Below are positions 1-8,813 of a stretch of DNA of 64,000 nucleotides, one piece after another. Position 1 is the first letter of the stretch, and every line of letters begins with the position of its first letter. The stretch covers positions 57,578 through 121,577 of the forward strand of contig NZ_LMUM01000018.1 of NCBI RefSeq assembly GCF_009765985.1. Direction: 5' to 3'. Position numbers and translations under genes: made by a program. Below the pieces are notes generated by a model. That model saw only the letters and a list, made by a program, of their open reading frames with translations, had not been told where the DNA came from and made no database searches. Source of the DNA: Acidobacterium sp. S8 (GTDB lineage Bacteria; Acidobacteriota; Terriglobia; Terriglobales; Acidobacteriaceae).

Positions 1-196
1 TAAAACACGTCAGCGAAGCCTTGAAGGCCATGCGCTTGCGGCGCGGCCCGTCGGCGCCGGCAGTGATGGCCAGAAAGGAACCGATCGCCGCGAACGGATC
101 TACAAGGAAAAAGATCGAGCTGAAGGCCAGAAGCGAAAAGCGCACGTAGGTCGAGTGCTGCAATTCATGAAGCGCCGTATTCGCCGGACCGTACAT
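1..196 (-). CDS. MarC family integral membrane protein (N-terminal part, cut by window edge)
   Basis: The complement of the first 196 bases reads as an open frame starting at ATG 194-196, with an in-frame stop shortly upstream, so this is the only plausible ATG. The 65 visible residues contain a hydrophobic helix with the motif FFLVDPFAAIGSFLAIT, which matches the first membrane helix of the MarC/UPF0056 family (inner-membrane proteins of uncertain function, once linked to antibiotic resistance). It is followed by a basic loop (RRKR). The rest lies beyond the window. Family assignment rests on one helix, so it is good but not certain. Confidence 0.7.
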   Translation of the reverse strand, partial: MYGPANTALHELQHSTYVRFSLLAFSSIFFLVDPFAAIGSFLAITAGADGPRRKRMAFKASLTCF

Positions 197-555
197 ATCA
201 ATGAAGTTATCTCATCCAGTCGCCTGCGGCGAAAGACTTTTCCAGGGTTAACTTAACCTTTATTAACCGGCGTTCAGCAGTATCTTAGCGCTAATCCTGC
301 TAAGTGGTGTCAAAACTTCTCGATAACCGGAACAGTTTGCCGACACGCAAAAGGTTGCCCGCGCGGCCTCTCTGAATAGCTCCCGTTATCAGTTACTTAG
401 TGAATTTCACGTTTGGCATTGCAACTGCCCTAATAGCTGCGCCCACCGGACACGCTGGTTTTTTGTTTAAAGTCCGGGTTGGGCACTTCGAAGTGATGCC
501 GAAGCAGAGAAAATCATCGGCGACATGGAAGACAGGAGAATGGAAGTTCTAAAAA
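197..555. other. Non-coding stretch between MarC-like gene and receiver-like gene
   Basis: No convincing ORF on either strand. It holds two short perfect palindromes, TTAGCGCTAA at 285-294 and CACTTCGAAGTG at 484-495, and an AT-rich patch with repeated TTAACC (about 247-270). These could be regulatory sites for the two divergent flanking genes, but no promoter is clear. Confidence 0.4.
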
Positions 556-921
556 ATGGATACTTCGTCTTCGCCTCGGATCTTATTTAGCAGTGACGAT
601 TATTTGCTGGCCTCCCCCATACGCGATGTCCTGCGTAAAGGCGGATTCCACGTTGATTTGGCCAGCAGCTACCAACAGCTCGAGCAAGTATGGCCAAGCC
701 TCAGGCCGGAGATCGTCCTGTTTGAGGTTTCACGTCCTGACTCCATCGAGCCAGCTACTGCTTCCGCGCTTCGCATTAAGCGTCTCGATGCAAGCCAGTT
801 CATCGGATATCTTGCCGACGCCAATCTCCGTACATTCGGACTCACTGGCGATGCCATCCTTTCGCGCGATGTGACTCTTCTACCGGAAACGCTTCGCCAG
901 ATCTATACGGGAAAATTGTAA
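556..921 (+). CDS. Degenerate response-regulator receiver protein
   Basis: A 121-residue single-domain protein with the alternating strand/helix pattern of a CheY-like receiver. The N-terminal acidic pair is kept (SSDD, residues 13-16). The phosphoacceptor position at the end of strand 3 reads LFEVS, with glutamate where aspartate is expected. The conserved lysine near the C-terminus is also not obvious. It therefore probably cannot be phosphorylated normally and may be locked in an active-like state or act as a binding module. There is no output domain. A second degenerate receiver (2032-2898) and a histidine kinase (3197-3925) lie nearby. Confidence 0.6.
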   Translation: MDTSSSPRILFSSDDYLLASPIRDVLRKGGFHVDLASSYQQLEQVWPSLRPEIVLFEVSRPDSIEPATASALRIKRLDASQFIGYLADANLRTFGLTGDAILSRDVTLLPETLRQIYTGKL

Positions 922-937
922 TCACTACAGGCACATA

Positions 938-1951
938 TTAGAAATGCGCCCAGGCCAGGCCATCAGCGCCCTTTCCTGCGTCGATGGTGGCCGTCACTTT
1001 CCACTGTGGAATATCGAGCGCTGCCACCTTGCCGCTTGCTCCGCAGGAAACATATGCCATCGCGCCATCGGGCCGAACAAGGATTTCCGTGGGATCTTCG
1101 GGAACATCGATAGTGCGTGCCACTTTCAACGTGGTGAGATCCACGACTGCCACTTTATTCGCTGAAGTCAGCGCCACCAGCAACCAGTGCCCGTCTTTCG
1201 TCGACGCCGTTCCGTAGCCGATGGAAGGCAACTCCACCCACGTCTTGACTTTGTTTGTCGCCGTGTCGATCACAGCGAGCCGCGGCTTCGTATAGTCGAC
1301 CGTAAAAACTGATTTGTCATCATTCGATAGCGAGATGCGCTGCACATGCGTCGCAACCGGAATTACGGTCACGTTTTTGCGCGCTTTCAGATCAAGCACC
1401 GAGACCGTTCCCGGTCCCACATTCGCCGTATACCCGTAATGTCCGTCACGCGTAATCGCCAGCATGTGCGACTCGGCCTGTCCAGTCGGAATCGTTCCAG
1501 CAATCTTGCCCGTATTCAGATCAATCGCTGTTACAGAATGATCCAGCTCCGTCGTTACATACAGCAGTCCGCTGGCTTTGTCATACTTCGCGCAATGCGG
1601 CCGCACGCCACGGCCGAAGTCGAGAGTGTGTGTGACTTTATGGCTGGCGATATCGATGATGTCCATCGTGCTTCCATCCGTGCCCGGCTTACCCACACCT
1701 GAATTTCCATAGATCGGCACGTATGCCGTCTTTCCATCCGGAGAGGCAGCAACTTCGTGTCCCGTATATGCATTTTCGGGAACCGCAGCAATTTGTTTGT
1801 TCGTCTCTGGATCGATCACACTCAGGCTTTGATCCTTCTGATTCGCGACCAGCAGAACAGCCCGCGGCGCGCTTTGCGCCATCAATACCATTGAAGCAGC
1901 ACCCAGGCAAAGCCCCGGCAACAGACGACCGAATAATCTGAGATTTCGCAT
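938..1951 (-). CDS. Secreted YVTN-type beta-propeller protein
   Basis: About 337 residues with an N-terminal signal peptide (basic start, then LLPGLCLGAASMVLMAQSA). At least six repeats follow of the form 'VIDxxTxKV...I..G..P..I..SPDG..AYV', characteristic of YVTN/cytochrome cd1-like beta-propellers. Such proteins are usually periplasmic or surface-exposed and have no assigned catalytic role. An alternative ATG six codons upstream (1969) is possible. The downstream start was chosen because it gives a standard signal peptide. No Shine-Dalgarno sequence supports either. The substrate or partner is unknown. Confidence 0.75.
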   Translation of the reverse strand: MRNLRLFGRLLPGLCLGAASMVLMAQSAPRAVLLVANQKDQSLSVIDPETNKQIAAVPENAYTGHEVAASPDGKTAYVPIYGNSGVGKPGTDGSTMDIIDIASHKVTHTLDFGRGVRPHCAKYDKASGLLYVTTELDHSVTAIDLNTGKIAGTIPTGQAESHMLAITRDGHYGYTANVGPGTVSVLDLKARKNVTVIPVATHVQRISLSNDDKSVFTVDYTKPRLAVIDTATNKVKTWVELPSIGYGTASTKDGHWLLVALTSANKVAVVDLTTLKVARTIDVPEDPTEILVRPDGAMAYVSCGASGKVAALDIPQWKVTATIDAGKGADGLAWAHF

Positions 1952-2031
1952 TGAGCGCGAATGTAACATAAGCGGACGATCTGTTGCAGCCCGCAGTCAG
2001 GTGAAAGCTGGAGCGCCTGTCGTTCCATTAT

Positions 2032-2898
2032 TTATTGCGACATATCAGACGGTGTGATCTCAGGCGCTGAAACATATTTGATCAGCAGCACTTCATTGCC
2101 GATCTCGCTATAGATCAGCTCATCCACAGTGCCAGCCGCCAGCAGAAGGCCGTAGCCGCCGGAACGCATTCCTACTTTTTCGCGCTGCGCAATGTGGGCC
2201 GCGGGATCATCAGACGGATTTGCGATGGCCGCATGAGTCAGCGATTCGCGGCGGAAGCCGGCCCCCGGATCACGTACGTAAAACACCATGGATCGTGCGG
2301 TGCGAACGGCTGTCACTTCAACTACCTGTTCAGGATTAAACGCTGCTCCGTGTTCCATGGCATTCAGCAAAATCTCTCGCAGCGCCTGCATCATCTCATC
2401 CCGCGTGTTCTCGGGCAGTTGAACGCTAAGCTCCTTGGCAAAAGTCATCAGACGTTCAGCCGTGATGAGACGGCAATTAAGACGAACCGACACCCAGCCG
2501 GGCTTGGCTGACAACACTTGAATGTCATCTCGCCATTCATTGTCAGAGGCGGCGCTCATGGCCAGAGTCGCAATCTCATGGGAGTCAAATGGAGGAGTGA
2601 AGCAGGCGAAGATCCGCGCACGCAGGGCAGCGATCACTTCGTCCGGAGTGCTGCTGTGCGCCAGGACGATGCACTTTACCCCGGGCCGGATGCCGCGCAT
2701 CTCTTCCAGCAGCGCCAGGTCCTCGTCGACAAAGCTGTCGGGACTGGTAATGACGACTCCAAATGCCAGAGCACGTAATCGCTGAAGGGCATCGGCGTGG
2801 CCTGCCGCGTAATCCATAGGAAAACCGGCAGCCAGAAGCGCCTCGCCGATCTCGCGGCTCACTTGGGCTTGATTGCCAATCAACAGCACCCGGCTCAT
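2032..2898 (-). CDS. Pseudo-receiver fused to a GHKL (anti-sigma-type) ATPase domain
   Basis: 288 residues in two parts. Residues 1-115 have a receiver-like fold, but the acidic pair is replaced (LLIGNQ) and strand 3 ends VVITSPDS, without a normally placed phosphoacceptor. Residues 130-285 form a histidine-kinase-like ATPase with N box EILLNAMEHG, G1 box VRDPGAGF and G2 box SGGYGLLLA, most like RsbW-type HATPase_c_2 domains. There is no HisKA dimerisation helix, so it is not a classical sensor kinase. It may act as a serine kinase/anti-sigma component. It is divergent from the histidine kinase at 3197. Confidence 0.7.
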   Translation of the reverse strand: MSRVLLIGNQAQVSREIGEALLAAGFPMDYAAGHADALQRLRALAFGVVITSPDSFVDEDLALLEEMRGIRPGVKCIVLAHSSTPDEVIAALRARIFACFTPPFDSHEIATLAMSAASDNEWRDDIQVLSAKPGWVSVRLNCRLITAERLMTFAKELSVQLPENTRDEMMQALREILLNAMEHGAAFNPEQVVEVTAVRTARSMVFYVRDPGAGFRRESLTHAAIANPSDDPAAHIAQREKVGMRSGGYGLLLAAGTVDELIYSEIGNEVLLIKYVSAPEITPSDMSQ

Positions 2899-3196
2899 GT
2901 TGTGCTCCGAGATAATCAGACTTCAATAGTGTATTTATACGCGTCTTTCCCGATATCTCCATCGCTTCAGATATGGAGTTTCAGATGCGAGCGTATATTT
3001 CACTAAAGAGATCGATACAAAAAGAGTCTGTCGGAATGCAAACGAGGTCTTCTGACAAACGAAATTCTCAGAACATGCCGGAGACGACAGAAGTTGTGGA
3101 AATTGCATCGTATATAGACTGGTCTGTGGGGAATTACCCCCAGTAGTTGACGCTGACTCGCGTTCTCTCCAGAAGTACCGCTTTGGGGCGAAGCGA

Positions 3197-3925
3197 ATGG
3201 CTGAAAATGAAATTGCCGAGTTGGAAGCCAGATTGGCGATGGCTGCGGAGGCTTTGCGGAAGTCCGAAGAACGGTCTACCGCAGGCCAGCTCGCCCTCGA
3301 AGTCATGCATGAGATCAGAAACCCCTTGGAAGCTCTGGGGAACATCACTTATCTCACACGGGAATGTGCAGATGATCCGGCGGAAGTGCGGAACTACATG
3401 CATCTGGCTGAAGAGCAGATGGCGTCGCTCAACCAGATCGCGAATCAGACACTTTCCTTCGCTCGCACCTCCCAAGTGCCTCGTCCCATCGATCTTGTAG
3501 GACTGGCGGAAGCCGCGTTGCGCATCCATCAAAGAGCGATCGCCGCCAAGAAGATCCGTCTTCTGAAGGAACTACCGGAACGCATAGTTGCCGAAGTACA
3601 TACAGGACAGATGCTTCAGGTCGTATCGAATTTAATTCTCAATGCAGTTGACGCCTTACCTGAGGAAGGCATCCTCTCTTTGCGAGTGCGGAAACGCGAT
3701 GGTGAGGTTCATTTTGTGATCGCCGACAATGGCCACGGCATTCCCAAGGAGCATTCCTCGGAAATCTTTAAACCCTTTTTTACCACCAAGGAAGGGCGTG
3801 GGACCGGCCTCGGCCTGGCTCTTTCAAAGAACATAGTCGAGCGTCATAAGGGTAGGATTCGTATGAGAAGCAGCGTACGTCCCGGCAAAAGCGGCACAAT
3901 TTTCAAAATCTCTCTTCCTGCCTGA
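3197..3925 (+). CDS. Cytoplasmic sensor histidine kinase
   Basis: 242 residues. A short helical N-terminus leads into a HisKA domain with the H box LEVMHEIRNPLEALGN (His38 is the predicted phosphorylation site). The HATPase domain follows, with N box QVVSNLILNAVDALP, G1 IADNGHGIP and G2 GTGLGLALSKNIV. No membrane segment or PAS domain is present, so the input must come from a partner protein. The frame stays open upstream of the chosen ATG but offers no good ATG. The degenerate receivers nearby could be its partners, which is inference from proximity only. Confidence 0.85.
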   Translation: MAENEIAELEARLAMAAEALRKSEERSTAGQLALEVMHEIRNPLEALGNITYLTRECADDPAEVRNYMHLAEEQMASLNQIANQTLSFARTSQVPRPIDLVGLAEAALRIHQRAIAAKKIRLLKELPERIVAEVHTGQMLQVVSNLILNAVDALPEEGILSLRVRKRDGEVHFVIADNGHGIPKEHSSEIFKPFFTTKEGRGTGLGLALSKNIVERHKGRIRMRSSVRPGKSGTIFKISLPA

Positions 3926-4026
3926 CTAATCCCACTTCCCCGTTTCAAAAACCTGAGGGAACTGGAAGGGTAGAACAAGCGTACAGTCTACGAAGAGCTT
4001 CGTCTTTGCTGCGTTAGGAGTACGAA

Positions 4027-4527
4027 ATGACATTCCATTGGCCGATTCTGGTTGCGGTGTCCGTATTAGGCGTGATTCTGGGCGTGCTGGCGGATTGGCA
4101 GCTTGGCACCCGATTTCGCAAGCGTTTGGAACTGCGCGCGCTTACCAGGGAGTATGGTTCTCTTGCCGGACAGTACCTGAATTACCGCATCCTGGACGAT
4201 GGACGGCATGAGCCTACTGGCGGAATCGTGGAAATCACATGGCAGCCCAGGGATGGCTTACTCGACGTCTCTGGCTTTCACTCAACTGGTCACCCGGAAT
4301 GGCATAGCTATATCAGGATGAACCGGGAATACGCTGGAACGGGCATCGGCCATTACAATAACGTGAATTCCATCCATGGCGGAATTCAACAGGTGCTCTA
4401 CTCGAAACACACCCGCTCCTTCAACGTCATGGGAACAAGCCATACCCACAAAGAATTCGCCCATTGCTGGAAACCGAAAGAATCCGACCAGCCGACAACT
4501 CATAAACCATCCGCAATTCAGGCGTAA
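4027..4527 (+). CDS. Membrane-anchored protein of unknown function
   Basis: 166 residues. One N-terminal hydrophobic helix (residues 5-24) is followed by a soluble part rich in His, Tyr and Trp, including HSTGHPEWHSY and a HYNNVNSIHGG segment. I do not recognise a family. The many His residues could bind metal, but no known motif is seen. The ATG follows GTTAGGAGTACGAA, a usable ribosome binding site. It ends 27 bases from the convergent TetR gene. Confidence 0.55.
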   Translation: MTFHWPILVAVSVLGVILGVLADWQLGTRFRKRLELRALTREYGSLAGQYLNYRILDDGRHEPTGGIVEITWQPRDGLLDVSGFHSTGHPEWHSYIRMNREYAGTGIGHYNNVNSIHGGIQQVLYSKHTRSFNVMGTSHTHKEFAHCWKPKESDQPTTHKPSAIQA

Positions 4528-4554
4528 TCCAGCCTTACCATTCAGGCTATTCGT

Positions 4555-5169
4555 TCATCGATGCCCTGAGACTGAGGCCTCTATGGAAGTCGCGGACGGA
4601 AGCATGGGGAGGACTAATTGCATGATGCGCGGCACCACATATTCTGCGGAAGGCCGTTCCGGGGTGTTGAACCATTCCTTGACCGCGCCATAAATGGCCC
4701 AACTGGCAGCCGTAGCGATCACCTCTGGCGGTAAATCTGCAACAGAAGCTGATTTCGGCATGCCTGCCATCAACACCCTGCGAATCGCTGCGGTCACCGC
4801 CGCTTCCACCAGCGGCTCAAAGGCGCTCTGGCGCTGACATGCTGTGTCGCCGGCTTTTGTCCCGGTCAGATAGTCGCACGTCGCCAGGATCACGGCGCTC
4901 ACCGCAGCCGGACAGCTCCCGTCATAGCTGACATTCCGTTCGTGCAGGAGCTGATGAAAGCCGCCCGCCACCATGGATTCCAGCAGTGCATACTTGTCCG
5001 TGTAATGGTCATAGAACGTAGCCCGATTGACGGTGGCGGCCTCGGTAATGTCCTGCACGGCAATCTCGTCGAAGCTCTTCGATTGCATGAGAGTACGCAG
5101 GGCGCCCTGAAGCAGCTGCCTCGTTCGGCGCATTCGTGGGTCGCGTACTTCACAGTCGGAAATTGGCAT
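4555..5169 (-). CDS. TetR/AcrR family transcriptional repressor
   Basis: 204 residues. The N-terminal TetR DNA-binding domain has the helix-turn-helix region IAVQDITEAATVNRATFYDHY, followed by an alpha-helical ligand-binding domain. The start at 5169 is preceded by AAAGGAAG at good spacing. An in-frame ATG 14 codons upstream lacks one. It is divergent from the azoreductase, and inverted repeats in the gap (5223-5267) are likely its operators. It probably controls itself and azoR, with an electrophile or quinone as possible inducer (inference from the neighbour). Confidence 0.85.
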   Translation of the reverse strand: MPISDCEVRDPRMRRTRQLLQGALRTLMQSKSFDEIAVQDITEAATVNRATFYDHYTDKYALLESMVAGGFHQLLHERNVSYDGSCPAAVSAVILATCDYLTGTKAGDTACQRQSAFEPLVEAAVTAAIRRVLMAGMPKSASVADLPPEVIATAASWAIYGAVKEWFNTPERPSAEYVVPRIMQLVLPMLPSATSIEASVSGHR

Positions 5170-5222
5170 GGTTCTTCCTTTAGAGGGTAGCAAACAGAAA
5201 AAAGAATCCATAAAACAGCATG

Positions 5223-5267
5223 TGTCGTCTATATAAACGACATAAGTTGTCTAAACATCTTATGTCG
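5223..5267. promoter_or_regulatory. Probable TetR operator between tetR-like gene and azoR
   Basis: Overlapping inverted repeats built on the core TGTCG/CGACA: CGACATAAG (5238-5246) with CTTATGTCG (5259-5267), nine perfect base pairs; TGTCGT (5223-5228) with ACGACA (5237-5242); and GACA/TGTC around 5239-5251. They lie just upstream of the azoR start codon and in the upstream region of the divergent regulator. Confidence 0.6.
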
Positions 5268-5284
5268 CCTAAAGGAGATCGAAG

Positions 5285-5905
5285 ATGCCAACCCTCTTAC
5301 ATATCGATTCGAGCCCGCTTGAGAACTCTATCAGCCGGGAACTGACGCGTGAATTCGTGAAAACCTGGCAAAACGCACATCCCAATGGCAGGGTGATCTA
5401 TCGCGACCTTTCAGCCGAGCCACCAAAGCCGTTAGATACAGCATGGATCCACTCCTCGTTCACGCCGGAAGATTCACGCACACCGGAACAAAAAGCAGCG
5501 TTAGCTCTATCCGACCAGTTCATCGCCGATCTGGAGAGCGCAGATGAATACGTGATCGGTGTTGCGATGCATAACTTCTCGATTCCTTCCGTGCTCAAGC
5601 TGTGGATCGATCAGGTCGTTCGCAGCGGACGTACTTTCGTCTATGCCGAAAGCGGACCGCAGGGATTGCTCCATGGCAAGAAGGCTACAATTCTTGCCGC
5701 CAGCGGCGGAGTCTATGACGCGGGCACACCGGCAAGCGGAATGAACTTTATCGATCCTTACCTGAAGGCCGTCCTCGGTTTCGTCGGTGTCACCGATGTG
5801 AAATTCGTAACTGCAGGTGGAGCAGCCCAGCTAATGACGGGTGCGGTGGATCGTGAGACTTTCCTGAAGCCTGCCCTGGAAGCCGTGCGCACAGCAGCGG
5901 CATAA
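5285..5905 (+). CDS. azoR: FMN-dependent NADH:quinone oxidoreductase / azoreductase
   Basis: 206 residues, the usual length for AzoR. The N-terminus (LLHIDSSPLENSISRELTREF) is the flavodoxin-like phosphate-binding motif. The middle MHNFSIPSVLKLWIDQVVRSGRTF and the later ASGGVYD loop are FMN-site signatures of the family. It catalyses two-electron reduction of quinones and azo compounds using NADH, and acts in the cytosol. The ribosome binding site is AAAGGAGATCGAAG before ATG 5285. It is probably repressed by the divergent TetR protein and co-regulated with the following flavin oxidoreductase (110-base gap). Confidence 0.88.
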   Translation: MPTLLHIDSSPLENSISRELTREFVKTWQNAHPNGRVIYRDLSAEPPKPLDTAWIHSSFTPEDSRTPEQKAALALSDQFIADLESADEYVIGVAMHNFSIPSVLKLWIDQVVRSGRTFVYAESGPQGLLHGKKATILAASGGVYDAGTPASGMNFIDPYLKAVLGFVGVTDVKFVTAGGAAQLMTGAVDRETFLKPALEAVRTAAA

Positions 5906-6015
5906 ATTGACCGATAAGCGCGGACAGGCGCTGATACCTTTCGCGAGAAAGTGGATGTGCGCCTGTTCATAATTGTGTAACTGTGCAAACAGGGTTCGCG
6001 AGAGGAGGCCCGCCA

Positions 6016-7074
6016 ATGGAAATAGGCATCGACAGCTTTGTTGAAAATACGCCAGATCCCGTAAAGGGTGTCGCCGTCAGTCCTGCCGAACGGGTGCACG
6101 ATCTGCTCGAAGAAATCGTGCTGGCCGACCAGGCCGGTCTCGACGTCTATGGCATCGGAGAACACCATCGGCAGGAGTACATCTCTTCCGCGCCCGCCAT
6201 CTTGCTTGCCGCCGCAGCCGCCCGCACGAAACGCATCCGACTCACCAGCGCAGTTACCGTTCTCAGTTCCGACGATCCCGTACGCGTCTTTCAGGACTTC
6301 GCTACGGTCGATCTGATTTCGCAGGGACGCGCTGAAATCACCATCGGTCGCGGCTCTTTCATCGAATCCTATCCGCTCTTCGGCTTCGACCTCAACGACT
6401 ACGACGAGATCTTTGCAGAAAAGCTCGATCTCCTGCTGAAGGTTCGCGAGAACATTCGTGTTCACTGGTCTGGAAAGCATCGTTCCGGGCTTACCGGGCA
6501 GGGCGTCTATCCGCGTCCATTACAAAACCCGCTGCCGGTGTGGATCGGAGTCGGCGGAACACCCGCATCTTTCGCCCGTGCCGGTGCACTCGGTCTTCCT
6601 CTCGCTGTCGCCATTATTGGCGGTGAGTTCCACCGTTTTCGACCGCTGGTTGATCTATATCGCGAAGCCGGTCGTCGCGCAGGCCATTCTCCGGAGCAAC
6701 TCGCCATAGGCGTTCACACGATCGGCTTCGTTGCCGACACCACCGCGCAGGCAGCCGATGATCTTTTTCCGGCTTATGCCTACACCTTCAGTCGAATCGG
6801 AAGGGAGCGCGGATGGCCGCCTGTTACCCGAGCGCAATTCGACGCCACCCGAACCTCCAGGGGCGCGCTGCTGGTAGGCAGCCCGGAAGCCACTGCCGAG
6901 AAGATACTCGCCATCGATGAAGCGCTTGGAGGAGTCTCGCGCATCTCGATTCAGCTCACTCCCGGCTCACTTCCACATGCTAAAGTCCTGCACGCCATTG
7001 AACTCATAGGCGCCCGCGTTGCACCGATGGTCAGGAAAAATGTAGCGGTTCCCGCTGTCGGCGCTTCGTCATAA
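6016..7074 (+). CDS. LLM-class (luciferase-like) flavin-dependent oxidoreductase
   Basis: 352 residues with a bacterial-luciferase-type TIM barrel: [15 protein letters not shown] near residue 40, [27 protein letters not shown], and [12 protein letters not shown]. This matches the LLM subgroup whose members use FMN and are often annotated as putative oxidoreductases of unknown substrate. The start at 6016 has an ideal GAGGAGG eight bases upstream, so the in-frame codon at 5983 is not used. It lies downstream of azoR on the same strand, suggesting shared induction. Confidence 0.85.
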   Translation: MEIGIDSFVENTPDPVKGVAVSPAERVHDLLEEIVLADQAGLDVYGIGEHHRQEYISSAPAILLAAAAARTKRIRLTSAVTVLSSDDPVRVFQDFATVDLISQGRAEITIGRGSFIESYPLFGFDLNDYDEIFAEKLDLLLKVRENIRVHWSGKHRSGLTGQGVYPRPLQNPLPVWIGVGGTPASFARAGALGLPLAVAIIGGEFHRFRPLVDLYREAGRRAGHSPEQLAIGVHTIGFVADTTAQAADDLFPAYAYTFSRIGRERGWPPVTRAQFDATRTSRGALLVGSPEATAEKILAIDEALGGVSRISIQLTPGSLPHAKVLHAIELIGARVAPMVRKNVAVPAVGASS

Positions 7075-7078
7075 GACA

Positions 7079-7885
7079 TCAATCCGCGGGCATGGGCGGC
7101 AATTTCCACTGGCTCGCCAGCCGCTTATATTCGTCAACCGGCAGTTGTACCAGCAGAGGATTTCTTTTGGGATCGAGCCATTGGAGCAGCGTCTCCAGCT
7201 TTGGAGTTGCCATTGCCGTACAACCGGCTGTCCCATGATCAGGGCCGCCCCAGATATGAAGAAAAACGCAGGAGCCCGCTCCCGGTCTTGGATTTTCTGC
7301 GTTGTTCCCGGCAACCGTATTGTTGTGATTTACAACGATGCCCCAGCGATAGGCTTCTCCAACATCCCGCATATGTTCTGAACTCTTCCAGTCAGCCGAA
7401 ACGGTAGAGCGGTCTATGACGCGGTTATAGTATTTCGATCTCGTGTCATCGACGCATTCGATCGATGGAGTGAGGCTGAGGTAAGCCAGCTTCACTCCAG
7501 TCAAGGGAGTGGGTGCATCACCAAACGCAGTCCCCAGGCTGAATATGCCTGCCGGAGATTTGCCGTCTCCTTCTTTCTTTACAGGATCTGCGGCGAGCCG
7601 AAGGTTGGCATCGTTGGTGCCCGTTACACCGATCCCCCAACCAAGACCATTCTTTCCCACGACGATCGGAGTTCCATCGCCTGCAGGGCGCCATGCGTCA
7701 TCTGGAGTGGCGCGCTCATAACGTTGTAGTCGTCCATTCACCGCGTTCCATCCCGATGTTGTGACCACGATCATCTGCGTTGACTGCGCAAGTGGATCAC
7801 GCTGGGAAGCAGAAGTCTGAGCGGAAGCCGTCACACCTGAACCTGTGACGATCAGAAGGCAAAAGAAGAACGACAGTAGTTTCAT
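7079..7885 (-). CDS. Secreted L,D-transpeptidase (YkuD family)
   Basis: 268 residues with a signal peptide (LLSFFFCLLIVTGSGVTASAQ). The C-terminal half carries the YkuD catalytic signature: His210 in FLHIWGGPDHGTAGC and nucleophile Cys222 in TAGCTAM. Such enzymes act on peptidoglycan, forming 3-3 crosslinks, attaching proteins or acting as carboxypeptidases. The start four codons downstream of the first possible ATG gives the better signal peptide. It ends four bases past the convergent LLM gene. Confidence 0.82.
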   Translation of the reverse strand: MKLLSFFFCLLIVTGSGVTASAQTSASQRDPLAQSTQMIVVTTSGWNAVNGRLQRYERATPDDAWRPAGDGTPIVVGKNGLGWGIGVTGTNDANLRLAADPVKKEGDGKSPAGIFSLGTAFGDAPTPLTGVKLAYLSLTPSIECVDDTRSKYYNRVIDRSTVSADWKSSEHMRDVGEAYRWGIVVNHNNTVAGNNAENPRPGAGSCVFLHIWGGPDHGTAGCTAMATPKLETLLQWLDPKRNPLLVQLPVDEYKRLASQWKLPPMPAD

Positions 7886-7942
7886 AAGATGTCGCATAAC
7901 TCAGACGATGAATCGTATGGATGTATCGAGCGGTACCCGAAG

Positions 7943-8686
7943 CTAGGCATTCGACAAGCACGCACCGAATTCGATGGGAGGGAGCGCTTCAACCGCGTCT
8001 CGCAAGGCGATTTCCCACTGCTTGTGGATACCGAGCATTTGCGGATCGTCGGCGCTGAAGGAGCAGTATTGACCGAATTCAAGCTGGTCGTTGCGGTAAA
8101 TCATGATCTCGATCGGCGGCCCCACCGTTACATTGGATCGCATCGTCGCATCGAACGACAGCAGCACATACAGGGCTGCGGATTCGAGTGTGGTTTTCGA
8201 ATAGACAAGCCCTCTTTCGAGAATGGGCCGTCCGTATTTGTATTCGCCGATCTGAAGAAATGGAGTCTCGTGGGTGACTTTGAGAGGATTCCCCTGCGGA
8301 TAGACAAGGTAAAGCTGTGAAGCCTCGCCTCTGATCTGTCCGCCGATCAACAGATGAATGTTGAAGTTATACTCATCCTTCTCGAGAGCCTCACGGTCCA
8401 TATCAGAAACTCGACGGACATACTGCCCCACCATGCGAACAGCATCATAAAAAGTCTCTGCGGTTGCGAGACCTTTTCCGGCATCGAAGTCCTGTCGAAG
8501 CAGCGTGATGACAGATTGCGTGAGAGACAGGCTTCCGCTCGCCATGACGGCGAAAACGCGCTCTCCGGGCACCGCGAAAGTATGCATTTTGCGGCATATA
8601 TTTACCTGGTCGTGTCCCGCATTGCTTCGCGAGTCCGATGCCAGCACAAGGCCTTCATGTGTCTTGATCCCGACGCAGTATGTCAT
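7943..8686 (-). CDS. Anbu-type proteasome-like peptidase (bacterial ancestral beta subunit)
   Basis: 247 residues starting MTYCVGIKTHEGLVLASDSRSNAG, the N-terminus of the Anbu family. Thr2 becomes the N-terminal nucleophile after loss of Met, as in proteasome beta subunits and HslV. ASDSR and a conserved MASGSLSLTQ segment fit the family. Known Anbu proteins form open helical or ring assemblies and lack a dedicated unfoldase. The ribosome binding site is AGGAAAA. It is divergent from the transglutaminase, circularly permuted ATP-grasp and alpha-E genes, the classical Anbu neighbourhood, which suggests a joint peptide-tagging and degradation system. Confidence 0.88.
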   Translation of the reverse strand: MTYCVGIKTHEGLVLASDSRSNAGHDQVNICRKMHTFAVPGERVFAVMASGSLSLTQSVITLLRQDFDAGKGLATAETFYDAVRMVGQYVRRVSDMDREALEKDEYNFNIHLLIGGQIRGEASQLYLVYPQGNPLKVTHETPFLQIGEYKYGRPILERGLVYSKTTLESAALYVLLSFDATMRSNVTVGPPIEIMIYRNDQLEFGQYCSFSADDPQMLGIHKQWEIALRDAVEALPPIEFGACLSNA

Positions 8687-8813
8687 TTTTCCTGTTTTTC
8701 CAGAAATTCCTTGCAGTTTGCCTGGTTGTGCTGCACCTTAGAGTTCAACCGCCTCACCGATTTCCAGCATCACACCTTGGCACGACAAGTTTGGTTCTCA
8801 CAGGATACCGCGA

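Noticed and set aside
5758-6480. 240-codon minus-strand open frame
   Set aside because: Antisense to azoR and the LLM oxidoreductase, both of which have good motifs and ribosome binding sites.
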